In this document: piece by piece, positions 43,406-52,869 of the stretch
Numbering within the stretch: position 1 is the first letter of the stretch
How the letters are laid out: each line of letters begins with the position of its first letter
Source of the DNA: Synechococcus sp. CC9311
GTDB taxonomy: Bacteria > Cyanobacteriota > Cyanobacteriia > PCC-6307 > Cyanobiaceae
Length of the DNA stretch: 64,000 nucleotides
Reading direction: 5' to 3'
Assembly: GCF_000014585.1 (NCBI RefSeq)
Contig: NC_008319.1
Span: 744,001-808,000, forward strand
Program-made: the position numbers and the translations under genes
Notes under the pieces: generated by a model
Seen by the model: only the letters and a program-made list of their open reading frames with translations
Database searches by the model: none
Told to the model about the DNA's origin: nothing

Positions 43406-44375
43406 GAAATTAACTCCTGCCTAATCCTGATAGTGTTGTTTTTCTCTTGGTAGCTTGCCGCGCGAGAGCAAACTATGACCAGTGGATCTGCAATACACAG
43501 TATTAATGAGCGTCTTGGCCCAGGCTGGTTAATAAAATCATTCGTAACTCTACAATTCGACGACGTCGTCAAGCTGATTTTAGCATTTAGATGTTTGTTT
43601 GATATGTTGCGATATTGGCTCGTTAAGATCTTGTCTCTCAGGACAGCTCTCTGTTTCATTGGATCCCCCTGTGATTTCTTAAAATGTGTTTAGTCAATGA
43701 TCTAGGGACGATGAAATCAGGCAGGTTAAAGTTGGCAACAGAAGGGCAGCTGCATAATGCATTGCCATCGTAAATTCAATTGCCTGTTCCGGGTGTTCGA
43801 TTGCTAGGGCTTTCTGGTTTTCTTCCTAATCCTTTGCTCAGAACGATCTCATCGCTGAACATTTGTATTCGTAACGAGTTTCAAGGTGATGTTTTCTTAT
43901 GGATCCAAAGTAGCAAGGTGTTTCTTGAAATGGCATTAGGTGCTGAATAGTTAGTCAAGGAAGCTGTTAAGAAATCGAGATTGCGCTCATGTGCTTTTTG
44001 GGGATGACTTTCTACTTGCTTGACCTGTACACCTTCATTTGCCAGTTGGTTTTCCCCTTTTAAATGAGTGATTTCCATCTTTATGGTGATTTCTATTGAT
44101 GGTGATGAAGCCATAATTGCAGCATTGAATTAGATCGCTATGAAAAGAACTGCTGGTGTTGTTATCGTATTGTTGACGTCTGTAATGCTAGGGGCTGAAA
44201 TAAATTGATCTGATTTTCTTTGTCTCATTGATTTTCTACCGCTTCAAGGAATTGCTAATTGCACTTCTCTGCAAGCTGAAACGATCATGGTTGATTCTCG
44301 ACTTCATCGTCAGATGGCTGCGTTAAACACACATCACTGACCAAGAAGTCCGAGTCTTCTCAACATTCCGTTTGA
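43406..44375. other. Intergenic region, 1 kb
   Basis: AT-rich, with only low-quality ORFs (43402-43659 and 43881-44114 on the minus strand) that match no family. No repeat or RNA gene recognised. Confidence 0.35.
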
Positions 44376-45329
44376 ATGGCTCGTAAATACAGAATTCATA
44401 ACCTACTGATGCCTAGCCCAGAACTCACCCGCGTTATTGAGCATCTGCAGGGCCTTGCCGCTGAAATCAGCGCTGTCGTTGACATCGAAGAAAGTCGGCG
44501 CTTGATTAATCGCTTCGGCGACCTGCATCCGTCGGTGCGTGACTTTGAAACTGAGGTGCTTCCGACTAGCATTGACAATGTGCCCTGCGAATGGCTCCTT
44601 GCCCCCGGCGCTGACCCGGATCGTCGTCTCCTCTTCATCCACGGCGGCGGCTGGACTTCTGGCAGTCTTGACTCACACCGCTCACTCTCGGCGCGCCTCT
44701 CGGCCACAACAGGCTGTGCCGTTCTCGCCGTTGCCTACCGCCTCGCTCCAGAGCACCCTTACCCGGCCGGCCTCGACGACTGTCTCGTTTGTTATGGCTG
44801 GCTTCGCGAAAATGGCCCAGGCGGTGTAGGTCCGGCGCGGAGCATGTTTGTTGCCGGAGACTCTGCTGGCGGGAATCTCACCCTCTCGGTGCTGCTCGCG
44901 TTGAAGCAGCGCGGATTGCCGCTCCCGAATGCTGCGGTCCTGATCTCACCGGCTACCGATTTTCTTGCGTCGGGCGACTCCTACCGCACTCGCGCCGATC
45001 GCGACCCGATCCTCACGATGGGCCCCGACGGCATGCGCAAGGCCGCGGACGTCTATTTGCAAGGCAACGCCAATCCTGAAGATCCGCTCGTCTCGCCGCT
45101 CTACGGAGACTTCGCAGGTCTTCCACCGCTCCTCTTCCATGTTGGCGATGCAGAAGTTCTTCTCGACGACTCGACACAAGCCGTTGAGAACGCCCGTGCG
45201 GCCGGCGTTGACGTCACACTTTGTGTGTACTCCGACATGCCCCACGTCTGGCACGCCTTCGCTCCCTACCTCCCAGAAGCAACTAAAGCCATCGAAGAGA
45301 TCGGCACTTTCGTGAGAAAGCATGGTTGA
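44376..45329 (+). CDS. HSL-family alpha/beta hydrolase (acetyl esterase-like)
   Basis: A 317-residue hydrolase with HGGGW at residues 89-93, nucleophile elbow GDSAGG (Ser163), DRDPIL lid-side acid region, and a late DMPHVWHAF His. This is the hormone-sensitive-lipase family. GC content and codon use are clearly higher than in the flanking island, pointing to recent acquisition. The start may be the ATG at 44409 (MPSPELTRVIE), which matches typical homologue starts. Confidence 0.85.
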   Translation: MARKYRIHNLLMPSPELTRVIEHLQGLAAEISAVVDIEESRRLINRFGDLHPSVRDFETEVLPTSIDNVPCEWLLAPGADPDRRLLFIHGGGWTSGSLDSHRSLSARLSATTGCAVLAVAYRLAPEHPYPAGLDDCLVCYGWLRENGPGGVGPARSMFVAGDSAGGNLTLSVLLALKQRGLPLPNAAVLISPATDFLASGDSYRTRADRDPILTMGPDGMRKAADVYLQGNANPEDPLVSPLYGDFAGLPPLLFHVGDAEVLLDDSTQAVENARAAGVDVTLCVYSDMPHVWHAFAPYLPEATKAIEEIGTFVRKHG

Positions 45330-45673
45330 TGGACCAGCCCGGAGCTATTCGTCTGTTGCGGCGCTGTACTGGACTCGCTACTTCTGAGACTGCGCCCTCG
45401 ATGGTTTGTACCAAGCCTTCTTTCCTACGTCGAGCGTGTTCACCACGAGGCAACTCGGGTTCGATCAGTCGAAAATCAAGTTCTAATTTGCGATGTTGAC
45501 TGAGACGACGACCTCATCGCGTCGACCGTCTTCAGATCGAGATTCCACCGTGCCAACTCGAAATCGCTGCATGATTCCGTGAAGATGATTTTGTTATTAG
45601 CCCTCTCTTGTTGTTAGGTTTTTGCTTGTACTCACACGTGTCATTGATGCCGATCTCGGTTTATTGGGCTAGG
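45330..45673. other. Intergenic region with GC-rich remnant
   Basis: The first 200 bp keep the high GC of the esterase gene but contain no open frame; this may be the relic of a neighbouring transferred gene. No recognisable product. Confidence 0.35.
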
Positions 45674-46450
45674 TCAGAAGACTGATGGGCGCCCCTGAGC
45701 ACCATCGACGGGAATGTGGGCGCCATTGATCCAGTTAGCTTTCGGTGAGGAAAGAAAGACGATGACGTTGGCGACTTCCTCGGCATTGCCGAGCCGCCCC
45801 GCAGGAAACTCTCTACCTGCGAAAGCAGCGAACTGTTCGGGATTCTGTTTCCTGAATCGCTCCCATACCCCCCCCGGGAAGTCGATCGATCCAGGGGATA
45901 CCGTGTTTACGCGTTCATTCTGTGGTGATAGCTCCCAGGCTAGAGAACTAGAAAGGAAAATTTCAGCTGCCTTGGTTGCTCCGTAAATTGCTTTGTCTGG
46001 TGCTGGTCTCCAACCAGATATCGACGCAATCGTGACGACGCTGCCGCCCCTTCGCTTGCGAAAGTAGGGCAACGACGCTCGAGTCGCCCTCACTGCGTGG
46101 AAGAGGTTCAGATTGAAGGCCTTCAGCCAGTCCTCGTCACATGCTTCGGAGAATGTGCTATTCGACGAGCCACCGACATTGTTGACGAGCATATCTACAC
46201 CTCCAAGCGCATCTGCCGCCTCATCAACAAACCGAGCAGCCTCGCCCGCGATTGACATGTCGGCCACTACGCCGAATGTCATCACCCCTAAATCTTTGAG
46301 CTCTCCGAGTGTCTTATTAAGACCCTCTTCGCCGCGAGCACAGATCGCCACGTTGCATCCCTCGGAACCAAAACGTAGTGCGGTTGCACGACCTATACCC
46401 CGGCTTCCACCTGTAACGAGCGCTACCTTTCCCTTTAGTTGAAGGTCCAT
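45674..46450 (-). CDS. Short-chain dehydrogenase/reductase
   Basis: A 258-residue classical SDR: cofactor motif TGGSRGIG at 13-20, NNVGG near 90, catalytic Ser143, Tyr156 and Lys160 (YGATK), and PGSIDFPGG. It oxidises or reduces a small alcohol or sugar acid with NAD(P). It lies 13 bp downstream of the enolase-superfamily gene on the same strand, probably co-transcribed. Confidence 0.9.
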   Translation of the reverse strand: MDLQLKGKVALVTGGSRGIGRATALRFGSEGCNVAICARGEEGLNKTLGELKDLGVMTFGVVADMSIAGEAARFVDEAADALGGVDMLVNNVGGSSNSTFSEACDEDWLKAFNLNLFHAVRATRASLPYFRKRRGGSVVTIASISGWRPAPDKAIYGATKAAEIFLSSSLAWELSPQNERVNTVSPGSIDFPGGVWERFRKQNPEQFAAFAGREFPAGRLGNAEEVANVIVFLSSPKANWINGAHIPVDGAQGRPSVF

Positions 46451-46463
46451 AGTCTTCAGATCC

Positions 46464-47567
46464 TCAACCGTTTACGTAATAACGCTCAAGCACCCGAGGA
46501 TCTGGATCCATTCCTAGACCCTTGCCATCTGGGATGCAAACCATGCCGTCCTCAGGTAGCGGCATGTCTAGATAAATCCAGCATTCAGGCTGAACGTAGA
46601 GATACTCCACAAACCTTGTGCTCTCTTCGGCTCCCGCTAGTTGAAGAGTCGCTAAAAATCCCGGTCCGAAGTATGGAGAATGTGGAGTAAAAGGAAGTCC
46701 TCGTGGCCCGCCATTGGTTTTCAGGATCTTCAGAACCTCGGTCAAACCACCCACTTTGGTCACACTGGGTTGCAAGAAATCTGAAGCTCCAGCGAGACAG
46801 ATTTGCTCAAAAGCAAAGGCTGTACATGCATTTTCGCCAGTAGAAATCCTGATACCGGTATCTCGTAGCAGGGCAAGGGCACGCACATCCTCGGGAGGAA
46901 AGATCGGTTCCTCAAGCCACCGCACATCTAGATCCAACAGCTCTGGAATTGCTTGCTGGCATTGAACCTCGGTCCAGTTGCAATTCACATCCACCATTAG
47001 GCCATTGTTTTCGCCTAATAGTTCAGCTCCTCGGCGGATCTCGGGTAAAGTGATTTCATGCAACTTGAAATCTTTGAAGCCAATATTTAAAATATGCTCA
47101 CAAGTTGAGGCCACAAGATCAACATTTCCATAGCGTATGAGGCTGGCGTAAGCGGGAATACTCTCTCTGCAACGACCACCCAACAGCTGGGCCAGATTGA
47201 TTGACTCTGCCTTGGCTTTCAGATCCCAGAGCGCTATATCAATGCCCGAAAGCGCGAACATCGCTACACCGCTGCGACCCTGAAGAATCAGCTTGTGCTG
47301 GGCGTCCTCTCCGAAGACAACTGGATCGGGCAAATCCCGGCCGATTAGTAGCGGGGCGATTGATTGTCTGATGAAGGCAGCCACCGATCGGCTGCAGGAA
47401 TAGCTGAAGGCCTCTCCCCAGCCAATAAGGCCTTGATCAGTCTCTATCCTTACAAGGCAGAACTCAAGTTCTGTCCAAGGAGTTGGCATGATACCTTCGC
47501 CTGAACCGGCAGATTCGAAAGGAATAGAGAGCAAAATGGCGCTGACATCCTTGATTTTGATTGTCAA
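46464..47567 (-). CDS. Mandelate racemase/muconate lactonizing enzyme family protein
   Basis: A 367-residue enolase-superfamily enzyme. By motif, the catalytic Lys is 168 in FKLHE, the metal ligands are Asp193 (VDVN), Glu219 or Glu220 (WLEE) and Glu245 (STGEN), and His296 sits in PHSPYFGPG. The family abstracts a proton alpha to a carboxylate; acid-sugar dehydratase activity is a reasonable guess given the lactonase and SDR nearby. A palindromic operator-like site lies about 50 bp upstream. Confidence 0.88.
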   Translation of the reverse strand: MTIKIKDVSAILLSIPFESAGSGEGIMPTPWTELEFCLVRIETDQGLIGWGEAFSYSCSRSVAAFIRQSIAPLLIGRDLPDPVVFGEDAQHKLILQGRSGVAMFALSGIDIALWDLKAKAESINLAQLLGGRCRESIPAYASLIRYGNVDLVASTCEHILNIGFKDFKLHEITLPEIRRGAELLGENNGLMVDVNCNWTEVQCQQAIPELLDLDVRWLEEPIFPPEDVRALALLRDTGIRISTGENACTAFAFEQICLAGASDFLQPSVTKVGGLTEVLKILKTNGGPRGLPFTPHSPYFGPGFLATLQLAGAEESTRFVEYLYVQPECWIYLDMPLPEDGMVCIPDGKGLGMDPDPRVLERYYVNG

Positions 47568-47618
47568 TTGCTAAAAGCATCTTATTTCCCTATAGCCATA
47601 AAACGTTGATTTGCAAAG

Positions 47619-47635
47619 TTGCTCACGTTGAGCAA
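47619..47635. promoter_or_regulatory. Palindromic operator-like site upstream of the catabolic genes
   Basis: TTGCTCACGTTGAGCAA: 7-bp arms with a 3-bp centre, perfect. A second inverted repeat, GTTTACCGT / ACGGTAAAC, follows at 47636-47675. Such a dyad next to a sugar-acid gene suggests a LacI- or GntR-type repressor site; no such regulator is encoded in this window. Confidence 0.5.
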
Positions 47636-47675
47636 GTTTACCGTCCGAATAAAGTTCAGAATGATTACGGTAAAC

Positions 47676-47984
47676 AGGCGGACAGTTGAGCATTTATTGG
47701 AACAGAGCGTTAGAGAACTGTTGGTGTCAACGGTGGCTTTCTTTGCTTGGGGCACCATTTATGTGTAGTCCGACGTTGGAGTACTTTGCGTCAGATGTGT
47801 TGGTCTTACAAAGATCTGGCTTCTTCTTGCTCGCTTCTTGATCACTACCCGATGCTTATCGTCGAGATAAACGGTCCGCTTAGGAGAGCATCCCGGAATA
47901 GATGGCTGGGATGTTGACAGGTTATTGAAAGAAACCTGAAATCGCCACGAGAGGGGTGTTTTTTGTAGTGGGTAATACTTTAAG
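47676..47984. other. Intergenic region
   Basis: No ORF of coding character and no recognised element before small-ORF copy 7. Confidence 0.35.
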
Positions 47985-47999
47985 TCGTTGCCACTTGCT

Positions 48000-48125
48000 A
48001 ATGACCATCGAGGCATAGGATCGCCTTGCCCTGTTGCAAGAGCTGTTGATGGCACGGAGAGTTAAGGAAGCTGATGGCTAGAGGCTTTGCTCACACTCGG
48101 TATTGAACTACTTGAAAGACCAGTA
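48000..48125 (+). pseudogene. Small repeat-family ORF, copy 7 (decayed)
   Basis: Begins MTIEA stop, then DRLALLQELLMARRVKEADG and stop, with a trace of LTLGIELLERP in another frame. The upstream 30 bp match copy 6. Confidence 0.55.
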
Positions 48126-48177
48126 GGGATCCTTAAAAACAGCCCTAACTGGTACTGCATGATGGAGATGTCAAAAG

Positions 48178-48618
48178 TTATTTGGCTTTTTGTTTGGCGA
48201 CATTAAATGCTGACTCGTCTACTGAATAGCAGTTGCCACTCATTTCTATTTCGGTTGCAATCATCCATGCAATAAAGTTTATCTTTGACTTTAATGTTCC
48301 AGCTGGATCGATTTCTATTTCTAGGTTTCCGTTTACTAATAGCCCATTTTGCTCCTTGTGAATAGCAGCTTTTAGCTTGCGCTCTTTGATTTCCATCTCG
48401 TCCCATTTGCTGTCTTTGTGGGTCGTGAACTTATTGTTGGCAGGGTCGATCTTCAGCGTTAATATCTCGTCTTTGGTTTTCTCTTTGATGATTCTCTGCG
48501 TTTTTATTTCAGTGAAAATGGCCTTTGTTGTCGTTTCACACTCTAAATATAGGAAGTCATCGGCTAAAGCAGGAGACCCGCCAAGGAGCAGAGTAAAGAA
48601 AGCGGGAAGGTATTTCAT
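48178..48618 (-). CDS. Secreted hypothetical protein
   Basis: A 146-residue protein with a signal peptide (MKYLPAFFTLLLGGSPALA) and a Lys/Glu/Thr-rich beta-strand mature part (LYLECETTTKAIFTEIKTQR; two cysteines). No family recognised. Confidence 0.65.
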   Translation of the reverse strand: MKYLPAFFTLLLGGSPALADDFLYLECETTTKAIFTEIKTQRIIKEKTKDEILTLKIDPANNKFTTHKDSKWDEMEIKERKLKAAIHKEQNGLLVNGNLEIEIDPAGTLKSKINFIAWMIATEIEMSGNCYSVDESAFNVAKQKAK

Positions 48619-48981
48619 CTGTAGAGATGAGTCGTCAATTCAATGCTGAAAGTCATGCAAATGCCTTTAGGGAAAAGCTAAGGGTGTGGGTATAGCTCAT
48701 CACTTGAGATGCTTGTGGTGATTGCAATTTAGCGAGAAAGTGGAATGGCATTGATGGGTTGGTTTCTAGCATGTCTATAGAGACAATAACGAAATGAATT
48801 CACTGTTCGCTAGTGGTCAGCGCAAAAGAGTTGGTCATCAGTGAAAACAAATGGGCCCCCAAGTAACCGCTTGCATTTGCGCATTTGCACAAAAAAGTAT
48901 TAGCGGGCTAATGCAATAAGTACCCAATCATGCTTATGTCGATTAATTTTAAATTGAACCAATGTCAGTCAGGAGCTTGAG
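48619..48981. other. Intergenic region
   Basis: No coding or structured element recognised; the end holds an AGGAGC ribosome binding site for the next gene. Confidence 0.35.
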
Positions 48982-49155
48982 ATGTTTGACGATCCAGCTG
49001 GTTTTGCATTGTGGGTAAACGATGCATCAGACTTTGACCTGAGTAGCACCTACAAAGAATGGTGCGCTGGAGACTTTGACTTGGCTATAGGGGATCAAAT
49101 CTTACTCATTAACAAATGCAAGGACAAGGGCATCAAATTTTTTACTCTGAAATAG
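48982..49155 (+). CDS. Small hypothetical protein (57 aa)
   Basis: MFDDPAGFALWVNDASDFDL start, acidic and aromatic, with a good AGGAGC site 9 bp upstream. No family recognised. Confidence 0.5.
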   Translation: MFDDPAGFALWVNDASDFDLSSTYKEWCAGDFDLAIGDQILLINKCKDKGIKFFTLK

Positions 49156-49157
49156 CT

Positions 49158-49318
49158 ATGCGTGGCGCTATTGTTACTCCTGCAATCAACCGCCCCACCC
49201 CCGCGATTACAGTCATCGGTTCAGAGCTGAGGAGATTTGGCAAAAGTATTGATCGGCCGCACTCAATGCCGATTGGATGATTGACGACAATGACTTGGAT
49301 GTCTTAACCCCTGAATGA
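49158..49318 (+). pseudogene. Small ORF with a probable frameshift
   Basis: Reads MRGAIVTPAINRPTPAITVI and GSELRRFGKSIDRPHS in one frame. A second frame gives ALNADWMIDDNDLDVLTPE and a stop that overlaps the next ATG (ATGA). The natural-looking tail and the coupled stop suggest the two frames were one gene until a single-base change near 49260. Confidence 0.4.
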
Positions 49319-49794
49319 CCTTCCACCTGCAGCGCGAATTTGTTGAGGCTCTTACCGATCACCAAAAGGTTGAGTTGTTCAGCATTGTTTGTGGGTACTT
49401 AGAGGACAGTGGTGATTACCTTGATCACTTCAATAGCGCAGCTCGATGGAGTAAAGAAATCATTCTCGAGTACATCAACACTCAGTTTTGGAAGGACTTC
49501 TCAGTTGCTGCTACCGATGACATCAAGAGCGGGGGAGATAGGGAACGCCTCTTTCAATTCGTTGTGCTTCCTCAATGTCGTCATTTGCTTCCTGAATCAG
49601 CAGATCAACCTCACATGGAAGAGACAGGACAAGTCACTCGGCATACTGGTCACCTTGTGACTTGTCTCGTCGTACCTAAGTTCTGGAGTCTCGGTCTACC
49701 AGAAGAGTGGAAAAAGGAATGGTTCCTGTCTTTCTATGAGCTGGAAGAAGAATGGATCGTTGGTGGATTTTCAGGCATTGGGGTTGATGGTTAA
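49315..49794 (+). CDS. Hypothetical protein
   Basis: A 159-residue, aromatic and acidic protein (REFVEALTDHQKVELFSIVC, LPEEWKKEWFLSFYELEEEW). Predicted cytosolic, mostly helical. Its ATG overlaps the stop of the frameshifted small ORF. Confidence 0.55.
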   Translation: MTFHLQREFVEALTDHQKVELFSIVCGYLEDSGDYLDHFNSAARWSKEIILEYINTQFWKDFSVAATDDIKSGGDRERLFQFVVLPQCRHLLPESADQPHMEETGQVTRHTGHLVTCLVVPKFWSLGLPEEWKKEWFLSFYELEEEWIVGGFSGIGVDG

Positions 49795-49921
49795 GTTGTG
49801 CTGTTGCGATGAGGCTTGATTTCATAAGCAGTTGATTGTCCCAGCGCAGACAAATGTGAGCTTCTATTGCAGCAGGGGGGCTGTGCTGCGCGAGGGGCCC
49901 GTGAGTTCAGCGCTTAAAGCA

Positions 49922-50134
49922 CTAGGAGTAATCAAAGGGCTGAAGCAACGTTGAGTCAATTTCAGCCTCTGGATTGAGTTTCAAAACCATCCATAAGAGC
50001 ATTGCTGAACATGCCTTGTCATCAGCGCCATAGTCGTATTTCCAGTCTTTAACCATGCTGACCAGCTCATGCTGAGCACTGGTGATGAACTCGTCAGTCC
50101 ATTCCTGCATGGCGAAATTATTCAAGCAATGCAT
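49922..50134 (-). CDS. Small hypothetical protein (70 aa)
   Basis: An acidic helical protein (MQEWTDEFITSAQHELVSMV, ACSAMLLWMVLKLNPEAEID). No family recognised, but composition is protein-like. Confidence 0.45.
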   Translation of the reverse strand: MHCLNNFAMQEWTDEFITSAQHELVSMVKDWKYDYGADDKACSAMLLWMVLKLNPEAEIDSTLLQPFDYS

Positions 50135-50426
50135 AGTTTCCCAGAGCCCCTTCAGACCAGAGGTGTTCTTTGATTACCCCGGAGAGCGAGGCTCTGATCA
50201 ACAGTATCGTTTCACTGTCTCAGCTATTCCAGCGTCTCAATCCGTCCTGGTTTCTGTGGCTGAGTCAATTGCTCGCTCGATTCCTCTGCTTGCTGGGATG
50301 AAGGAACGCCATTGCTTTGGATTGCAATTAAATTGGTAAATATATTGGCTAAATACTCGCTAAGTGTTTGTTGGCTTGATGTGTGTTTTTAGACGATAAT
50401 TGAGGTTTGCGATTGTAGATTCATTC

Positions 50427-50612
50427 TTAATCTTCTTCTTTCGCTTCGGGTGTCTCTGCTGTCCATGCTCGCTCGAGTGCGTTCACATTTGCACTTCTTT
50501 CGGGAGTCTCAATGATCACGTTGACGTTGCGTTTGGCAAGAATCAAGCGCACGAGAGAAACCAAAAACCAATACGCGGTCGCAAACAGCACACTGAAATA
50601 GACGAAACGCAT
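50427..50612 (-). CDS. Small membrane-anchored protein (61 aa)
   Basis: One N-terminal TM (FVYFSVLFATAYWFLVSLVR) and a polar tail rich in Glu and Asn. Function unknown. Confidence 0.5.
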   Translation of the reverse strand: MRFVYFSVLFATAYWFLVSLVRLILAKRNVNVIIETPERSANVNALERAWTAETPEAKEED

Positions 50613-50695
50613 TCTCTCTCCATCGTTACAAGCCTGATGCTACGTGCACTGTGTGGCGCGTTGTGGCCTTGACCAACGTCCTGCTGACGAGTTTG

Positions 50696-51037
50696 ATGGA
50701 GCACTTTGTGATGGCTGCGATGCAGGACGATGCTCTTAAAGCGTTGATCGCTGATTTGGGAGAGGGGATCGTGATTGATCAAGAGCTGCTTGAGGGCTGC
50801 TCGGTGGCCGCCCATGATCTTGATGACATGGATGCTGTGCAAGCTGCTGAGGTGGCATCACACGTGTTTTTCACATTGTTTGAAACCAAGGTTTCGGAGC
50901 AGTCGGGAGAGAGTGCAGAGCCTGAAGAGGGGGAATGGTCTGGCTTCGTGAATGGGTTTCGCTTTGTCATTGAACGAGATGGAGATGGTGACCTTGTGGT
51001 CGACTTCAGTGAAGCCTCATCGGCAAGTCGTCTATGA
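50696..51037 (+). CDS. Hypothetical acidic protein
   Basis: A 113-residue protein starting MEHFVMAAMQDDALKALIAD, with a strongly acidic middle and an end reading VIERDGDGDLVVDFSE. The ATG at 50696 is preferred to an upstream in-frame start. The N-terminal helix vaguely resembles Nif11-type leaders but the match is weak. Confidence 0.5.
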   Translation: MEHFVMAAMQDDALKALIADLGEGIVIDQELLEGCSVAAHDLDDMDAVQAAEVASHVFFTLFETKVSEQSGESAEPEEGEWSGFVNGFRFVIERDGDGDLVVDFSEASSASRL

Positions 51038-51061
51038 CAGCTAGAGCATCAAGGTCGTTGT

Positions 51062-51214
51062 ATGCGTATTGAGAAAGTTGAGCAGGTTGCTGCCTTGATC
51101 ATTACGGCTGGTCTTGTGCTCGGAAATTTTGTGATGTTTACTCCCTGGAGAAATGACCAGGATCCTCGAAACCGCCAAGCCCCTTCCCCTCAGTCGCAGC
51201 CAGTCCGACCTTGA
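51062..51214 (+). CDS. Membrane micropeptide (50 aa)
   Basis: MRIEKVEQVAALIITAGLVL, one TM helix followed by a Pro/Gln-rich tail. Compatible with a small thylakoid or plasma-membrane subunit, but unrecognised. Confidence 0.45.
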   Translation: MRIEKVEQVAALIITAGLVLGNFVMFTPWRNDQDPRNRQAPSPQSQPVRP

Positions 51215-51345
51215 CCTCCCCCCATGGGTGTTTGTAGTTATCAGCACTTGTTTTGTAGGACAACGCTGAAGCACTGGTAAGCGGTTGTATGCGTTGTGAT
51301 CACGCGTAAGACGCCTTATGATCAGCCTCCACGGGGATTTGAATT

Positions 51346-51477
51346 TTGGGAGATTACACAGTTGCTATTCTTGCCACTATTGGTCTCGTGATTGTTTTTA
51401 CTGTTCCTGTTGTCTGGCAGTTTTTACAGCCTAATGATGATGATTTTGGTGATATTAGTAAAAAGCCAAGGCGATAG
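51346..51477 (+). CDS. Membrane micropeptide (43 aa)
   Basis: TTG start, one TM helix (YTVAILATIGLVIVFTVPVV) and an acidic then basic tail (NDDDFGD, KKPRR). A GGGGA site lies 10-15 bp upstream. Confidence 0.4.
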   Translation: MGDYTVAILATIGLVIVFTVPVVWQFLQPNDDDFGDISKKPRR

Positions 51478-51569
51478 TTGCGTTGATTGTTCGCTCAATA
51501 TTGATAATGTAGAATTTTAAAGGGAGAGTCTAGGGTCATTTTGATTTCGTGTCTCTTCCTTTTTTGATT

Positions 51570-51758
51570 TTAGTCTTTGGAATCGCTCGATATCCTCTCT
51601 TCAGGTGTTAGGTACTCCTTGATAATTGGAGATTCTTCTCCTGCTTCCAGAGCCTTAATATCTCGTTCGATGTTTTCGATGAACAGCTTATTGCCATTGG
51701 CTTTGGCGATGTTCAGTACTTTCTTTAATCCTTCAAGTAGTTGCTCATGGTCATTCAT
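51570..51758 (-). CDS. Small helical hypothetical protein (62 aa)
   Basis: MNDHEQLLEGLKKVLNIAKA and IENIERDIKALEAGEESPII: a two-helix, charged protein. The ATG at 51758 is chosen because the upstream extension has no coding character. Confidence 0.5.
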   Translation of the reverse strand: MNDHEQLLEGLKKVLNIAKANGNKLFIENIERDIKALEAGEESPIIKEYLTPEERISSDSKD

Positions 51759-52075
51759 GGATTTTTCGGCGATTGCTGACAGGTGTTGACCGGTGGGCAT
51801 CAGAACCACCGATATCACAGGCTTAAACCTTGGATGCTTTTGCTGATTTGGCAATGCGCCTTTACACCGATGCCAGTAGGTAGCTTTTGACACAAACTAT
51901 AGGGAGTGAGATGGGAGGCGCTTTGACAGACGACACTCCACCTGAGTCTTCAGTAGAAGCAGGCTGACGTTATGTCCCTGTCAGCAGGCATATAACTGGC
52001 ATCTACGGGTGAGTCTGGCCGTCGTTTCCATAGGAAGGGCTGCCTGCTTGCATCTTCGAAATTTGGAGAATCTTC

Positions 52076-52375
52076 ATGACCAAAGCTGCGATTTCCGGTT
52101 CCCAGACTCAGTCTTTACTGATGTCCGTTGGTGCTGCCTCTGAATGTCGTTCGCGAAATGATCGACAGACCTATTTTTCAATCACCAGGAGCCTGGTCCA
52201 AGCGCAGTTCAAGTTGGATGACCGGGAGTTATCCAGACGCCTCTGGCAGGAGGTTGCCGACCGTGATCTTGAAGTGGGTCGGATCATCAATCTGATGTAT
52301 GGATGCTGGTTCCATCAAGATGAGGAGGAAATGATTGAAGTTGATGATCGCCATCTTTCGTTATTCGTTGACTAG
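52076..52375 (+). CDS. Small hypothetical protein (99 aa)
   Basis: A polar protein with DRQTYFSITRSLVQAQFKLD and WQEVADRDLEVGRIINLMYG. Preceded by a GGAG site. Function unknown. Confidence 0.5.
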   Translation: MTKAAISGSQTQSLLMSVGAASECRSRNDRQTYFSITRSLVQAQFKLDDRELSRRLWQEVADRDLEVGRIINLMYGCWFHQDEEEMIEVDDRHLSLFVD

Positions 52376-52489
52376 CTTGATGATGGTGACAATCGCCAGT
52401 ATCAAGTCGTTTATTGTGAAAATAATCTCCTTGTCTTGCCTCTGAAGTCTCGCTTGACGCGTTAGCGTGGCTTTAAGTCTTAATGCGTG

Positions 52490-52732
52490 ATGGCTTCACA
52501 CCAAGCCTCTTTTTCGTCATCGCTTAAAAGCTTTCTGATTAAGATTGCAATTTATTGGTTTGCAGAGCTAGTTATTTGTCAAATTGACGGATCCAGGCTT
52601 ATTTGTAAATTTATTGGTAAGGGTTTTCTGCCATGTCTCGTTAGCTTTGCGCTCATGGATTTCATTGTTTTGCCGTGGTTACGCAGAGCATTGAAGCGTA
52701 GGCGACACAAGCTTGGTCCTACAGGTGATTGA
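52490..52732 (+). CDS. Small membrane protein (80 aa)
   Basis: Two hydrophobic segments (FLIKIAIYWFAELVICQI and FLPCLVSFALMDFIVLPWL) and a basic tail (RRALKRRRHK). No family recognised. Confidence 0.5.
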   Translation: MASHQASFSSSLKSFLIKIAIYWFAELVICQIDGSRLICKFIGKGFLPCLVSFALMDFIVLPWLRRALKRRRHKLGPTGD

Positions 52733-52869
52733 TGACAGAAGAAGTCCAAATCACTTCGCAGTCATTGTGAGTCTTTCTATAGCTCAAGTCTGTGCCCTCT
52801 TGTTCCTAAGTATGCAGCCTTCAATAATTAGTATTGTTCATCTGAATGACCTGACTATTTTCTAACTTT

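Noticed and set aside
43402-43659. Minus-strand ORF overlapping the lactonase start by ATGA
   Set aside because: The overlap looks like coupling, but the sequence has no recognisable fold or family and atypical composition.
49158-49318. Programmed frameshift
   Set aside because: No slippery heptamer or downstream structure was seen; a simple indel is more likely.
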